From assembly GCA_025964215.1 (NCBI GenBank), contig JAOPZG010000011.1, positions 1 through 23,724 on the forward strand: a DNA stretch of 23,724 bases. The letters are read 5' to 3'. Below are positions 21,903 to 23,724 of the stretch, one piece after another. Source of the DNA: Conexibacter sp. Its GTDB lineage: Bacteria; Actinomycetota; Thermoleophilia; Solirubrobacterales; Solirubrobacteraceae. The notes below the pieces were generated by a model that made no database searches, was not told the DNA's origin, and worked only from the letters and a program-made list of their open reading frames with translations. Numbering within the stretch: position 1 is the first letter of the stretch; the number at the start of each line of letters is the position of its first letter. Both the position numbers and the translations under genes were made by a program.

Positions 21903-23724
21903 TCACGTCGGCGGTGGGTTGCGCGTGTCGTGTGCGAGGACGATGCGCGTGAGCTCGACCCGCGAGTTGATGCCGAGCTTGGCGAAGCTGTGGCGGAGGT
22001 GCATGCCCACGGTGTGTGGCGAGAGGAACATCCGCGCGGCGACGTCGCGGTTGGTGAGGCCCTCGGCTACGAGCCGAACTACTCGAAGCTCGGACTCCGT
22101 GAGCCCGGCCCATCCGCGGGCCGGGCGTGCCGGCTGGGTCAGGCGGCGGCGAATCCCGAGGGCGCGCAGGCGGCTGCGAACGCGGGCCACATCCCACGCG
22201 GCGCCGCATCGGGCGTAGATCTCAAGCGCCGCCCCGAGCGATTCGATGCCTGCTGCGCGCTCATCTCGGAGCACTTGGCAGCGGCCGAGGTCTTCCAGTG
22301 CCGAGGCGTGCGCCAGCGGCCGGGGGGCGGCGGCGAACAGCTCGGTGGCCGTCGCGAGTTCACCGACGTCCTCGAAGCGAAGCCCCCTGGCGTGCGCCAC
22401 GGTCGCTGCGAGTGAGCGGACGTCGGGATTGAGCTCGTGCCGGTGTTCGGCGGCCCGGACGGCTGACTCGGCGAGAGTCTCGTCGCCGATCGCCAGCGCG
22501 ACGCGGACCAGTTGCGCCTCGTCGACAGGGTCGGACCTCAGCTGCGGCAGGATCGCTACGGAGCCGTCCTCGCTAAGGGCATCGAGTGCCGTGCGCGCGC
22601 CGCCGGGATCGGAGCCGGCGATCGCCTGGAGCATCAGCAGCCACGCGCCGTGGCGACGGACCTCGGGCGGCCCGTCGTCGAGCATGCTCTGCGCCATCTG
22701 GCGGCACCTTCGCGCGAGACGATCGTCACCGACGTGAAGGGCGGTGCGCCCGAGCGCGACGACGGCCGGCGCGTCGGCGCCATGGACGGGCTGCTCGAGC
22801 GAGTCGACCGCCAAGGTTCCTTCGAGCGCGGCGGCGGCGTCGCTGAGGCGCCCAAGCTCCAGCAGGCGCCGTCCCCGGTACTGCTCCCAAGCGCGGATGG
22901 CGTAGGCGTGGCGGTCGTGCTGCGCGACGGTCAGGCCGTCGACGGTGAGCTGGAGCGCTTCGTCGATGCGATCGGTCGCTGCGAGCACGTCGGAGCGCGT
23001 GACCTCGAGCGACGGGTCGAACCGGCCCGCACCGCTGGAACTTGCGTGTTCGAGCTGGGTCAGCGCGGACGCATATCGTCCGTCGATGCCTGCGAGGGTG
23101 GCGGCGGCCACCGCCATCCGGAAGGTGGCCGCGTCGTCGTCGGCAGCACGGACGTCGCGTGCGGAACTGCTGATGACGTCGCGCGCCTCGGCTACGCGCC
23201 CCGCGCCGAGCAAGTTGTGTGACAACCAGGCCAGGTGCCGGGCGCGAAGCGCCGGCGATACACCCGCCAGGTCGAGTGCGGCGCGTCCGTTGGCTACGCG
23301 CACGTCTGCCGACACCGGGTACATCTGGGCGATGCTGAGCAGGATCTCGGCCTGCTGGTCGGGTGCCAGCGCCCCCTTGAGCGCGGCGTCGGCAAAGGCC
23401 TGTCCGTCGGCGGCCCGGTCGGCGGCGAAGAGCAGCAGCGCCGTCTCCGCAGCCAGCTCCGCGCGATGGGGATCGTCGAGCGCCGAGAGGTCAAGTGCCC
23501 GACGGCCGAGGTCGGCGGCCGCGCCGGGATCCGACGGGCCCAGGTCGTGGACGGCCCGGCGGATGGCCGCCACCGCGACGTCGTCGCCAGGCTCCGCGCT
23601 CGCGGCGAGGAGGTTGGCCACCTCAAGGGGGTACGCGCCAGAGGCCATCAGGACGTCGGCGGCCTGCCGTTGCAAGGCGCGCCGTGCCGACTCGGGAAGG
23701 GTCTCCAGCACCGCCTCGCGCACC
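21903..23724 (-). CDS. LAL-type LuxR family transcriptional regulator (5' end outside window)
   Basis: The visible 607 residues are the C-terminal part of a large ATP-binding LuxR-type (LAL) regulator. Helical, TPR-like repeats fill about residues 30-520 (alternating A/L-rich helices such as DPHRAELAAETALLLFAADR). The C-terminus has the LuxR HTH: LTESELRVVRLVAEGLTNRD, then VAARMFLSPHTVGMHLRH and SFAKLGINSR. The frame starts with LVREAVLETLPESA-like sequence. In full-length LALs this follows the P-loop ATPase, so the sensor/NTPase part and the start lie beyond base 23724. A GTG at the very edge is an internal valine. The gene is convergent with the hydrolase pair. LAL regulators often control neighbouring catabolic genes, so it may regulate the hydrolases, but this is inference. 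Confidence 0.91.
   Translation of the reverse strand, partial: VREAVLETLPESARRALQRQAADVLMASGAYPLEVANLLAASAEPGDDVAVAAIRRAVHDLGPSDPGAAADLGRRALDLSALDDPHRAELAAETALLLFAADRAADGQAFADAALKGALAPDQQAEILLSIAQMYPVSADVRVANGRAALDLAGVSPALRARHLAWLSHNLLGAGRVAEARDVISSSARDVRAADDDAATFRMAVAAATLAGIDGRYASALTQLEHASSSGAGRFDPSLEVTRSDVLAATDRIDEALQLTVDGLTVAQHDRHAYAIRAWEQYRGRRLLELGRLSDAAAALEGTLAVDSLEQPVHGADAPAVVALGRTALHVGDDRLARRCRQMAQSMLDDGPPEVRRHGAWLLMLQAIAGSDPGGARTALDALSEDGSVAILPQLRSDPVDEAQLVRVALAIGDETLAESAVRAAEHRHELNPDVRSLAATVAHARGLRFEDVGELATATELFAAAPRPLAHASALEDLGRCQVLRDERAAGIESLGAALEIYARCGAAWDVARVRSRLRALGIRRRLTQPARPARGWAGLTESELRVVRLVAEGLTNRDVAARMFLSPHTVGMHLRHSFAKLGINSRVELTRIVLAHDTRNPPPT

Overview
The window is high-GC DNA whose genes look actinobacterial. 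A member of the Thermoleophilia/Solirubrobacterales is my best guess. This rests on the GC-rich codon usage, the DUF2188, DUF4396 and CadC-type families, and several starts that look leaderless (a TANNNT box 6-8 nt before the start codon). The taxonomy is inference. The window reads as an accessory region with three parts: a metal and arsenic resistance island, a candidate defence/integration region, and an alpha/beta hydrolase cluster.

Left part (1-7.6 kb). A truncated ArdC-like antirestriction gene (minus) diverges from a small DUF2188 gene. A heavy-metal block follows. It holds a short CDF metal transporter with a SmtB/CzrA-type ArsR sensor carrying a complete alpha-5 Zn-site motif, a convergent METTL7-like methyltransferase, and a cadC-cadA pair on the minus strand. 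In that pair a CadC-type sensor overlaps a Zn/Cd/Pb P1B-type ATPase by ATGA, and an inverted-repeat operator overlaps the cadC -10 box. Divergently placed are a SnoaL-like protein, an unrecognised 109-aa protein, a DUF4396 membrane protein and a 50-aa single-span membrane protein.

Arsenic operon (7.75-11.3 kb, minus): arsR-arsM-GAPDH-arsJ. ArsM methylates As(III). The GAPDH makes 1-arseno-3-phosphoglycerate from arsenate, and ArsJ exports it. No ArsC, ArsB or Acr3 is present in the window. Just upstream of arsR, on the plus strand, is a decayed fragment of a B3/B4 (PheRS-beta-like) domain gene.

Candidate novel system (11.67-16.9 kb, minus). A tightly spaced three-gene operon encodes a TOPRIM/OLD-like protein with no ATPase domain, a 534-aa protein with an N-terminal HEPN-type RNNAMH motif, and a 626-aa protein with a possible PD-(D/E)XK-like C-terminal domain. 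The third gene is split by a one-base insertion in a six-G run. Immediately upstream is the 3' half of a tRNA-Val(CAC) gene with a terminator hairpin. This is the usual scar of site-specific integration. Beyond it lies a second HEPN-like gene and about 1 kb of sparse sequence.

Right part (19.1-23.7 kb). A minus-strand alpha/beta hydrolase diverges from an overlapping pair: one exported hydrolase and one chloroperoxidase-like hydrolase. They end at a strong bidirectional hairpin terminator, facing a convergent LAL-type LuxR regulator that runs off the window.
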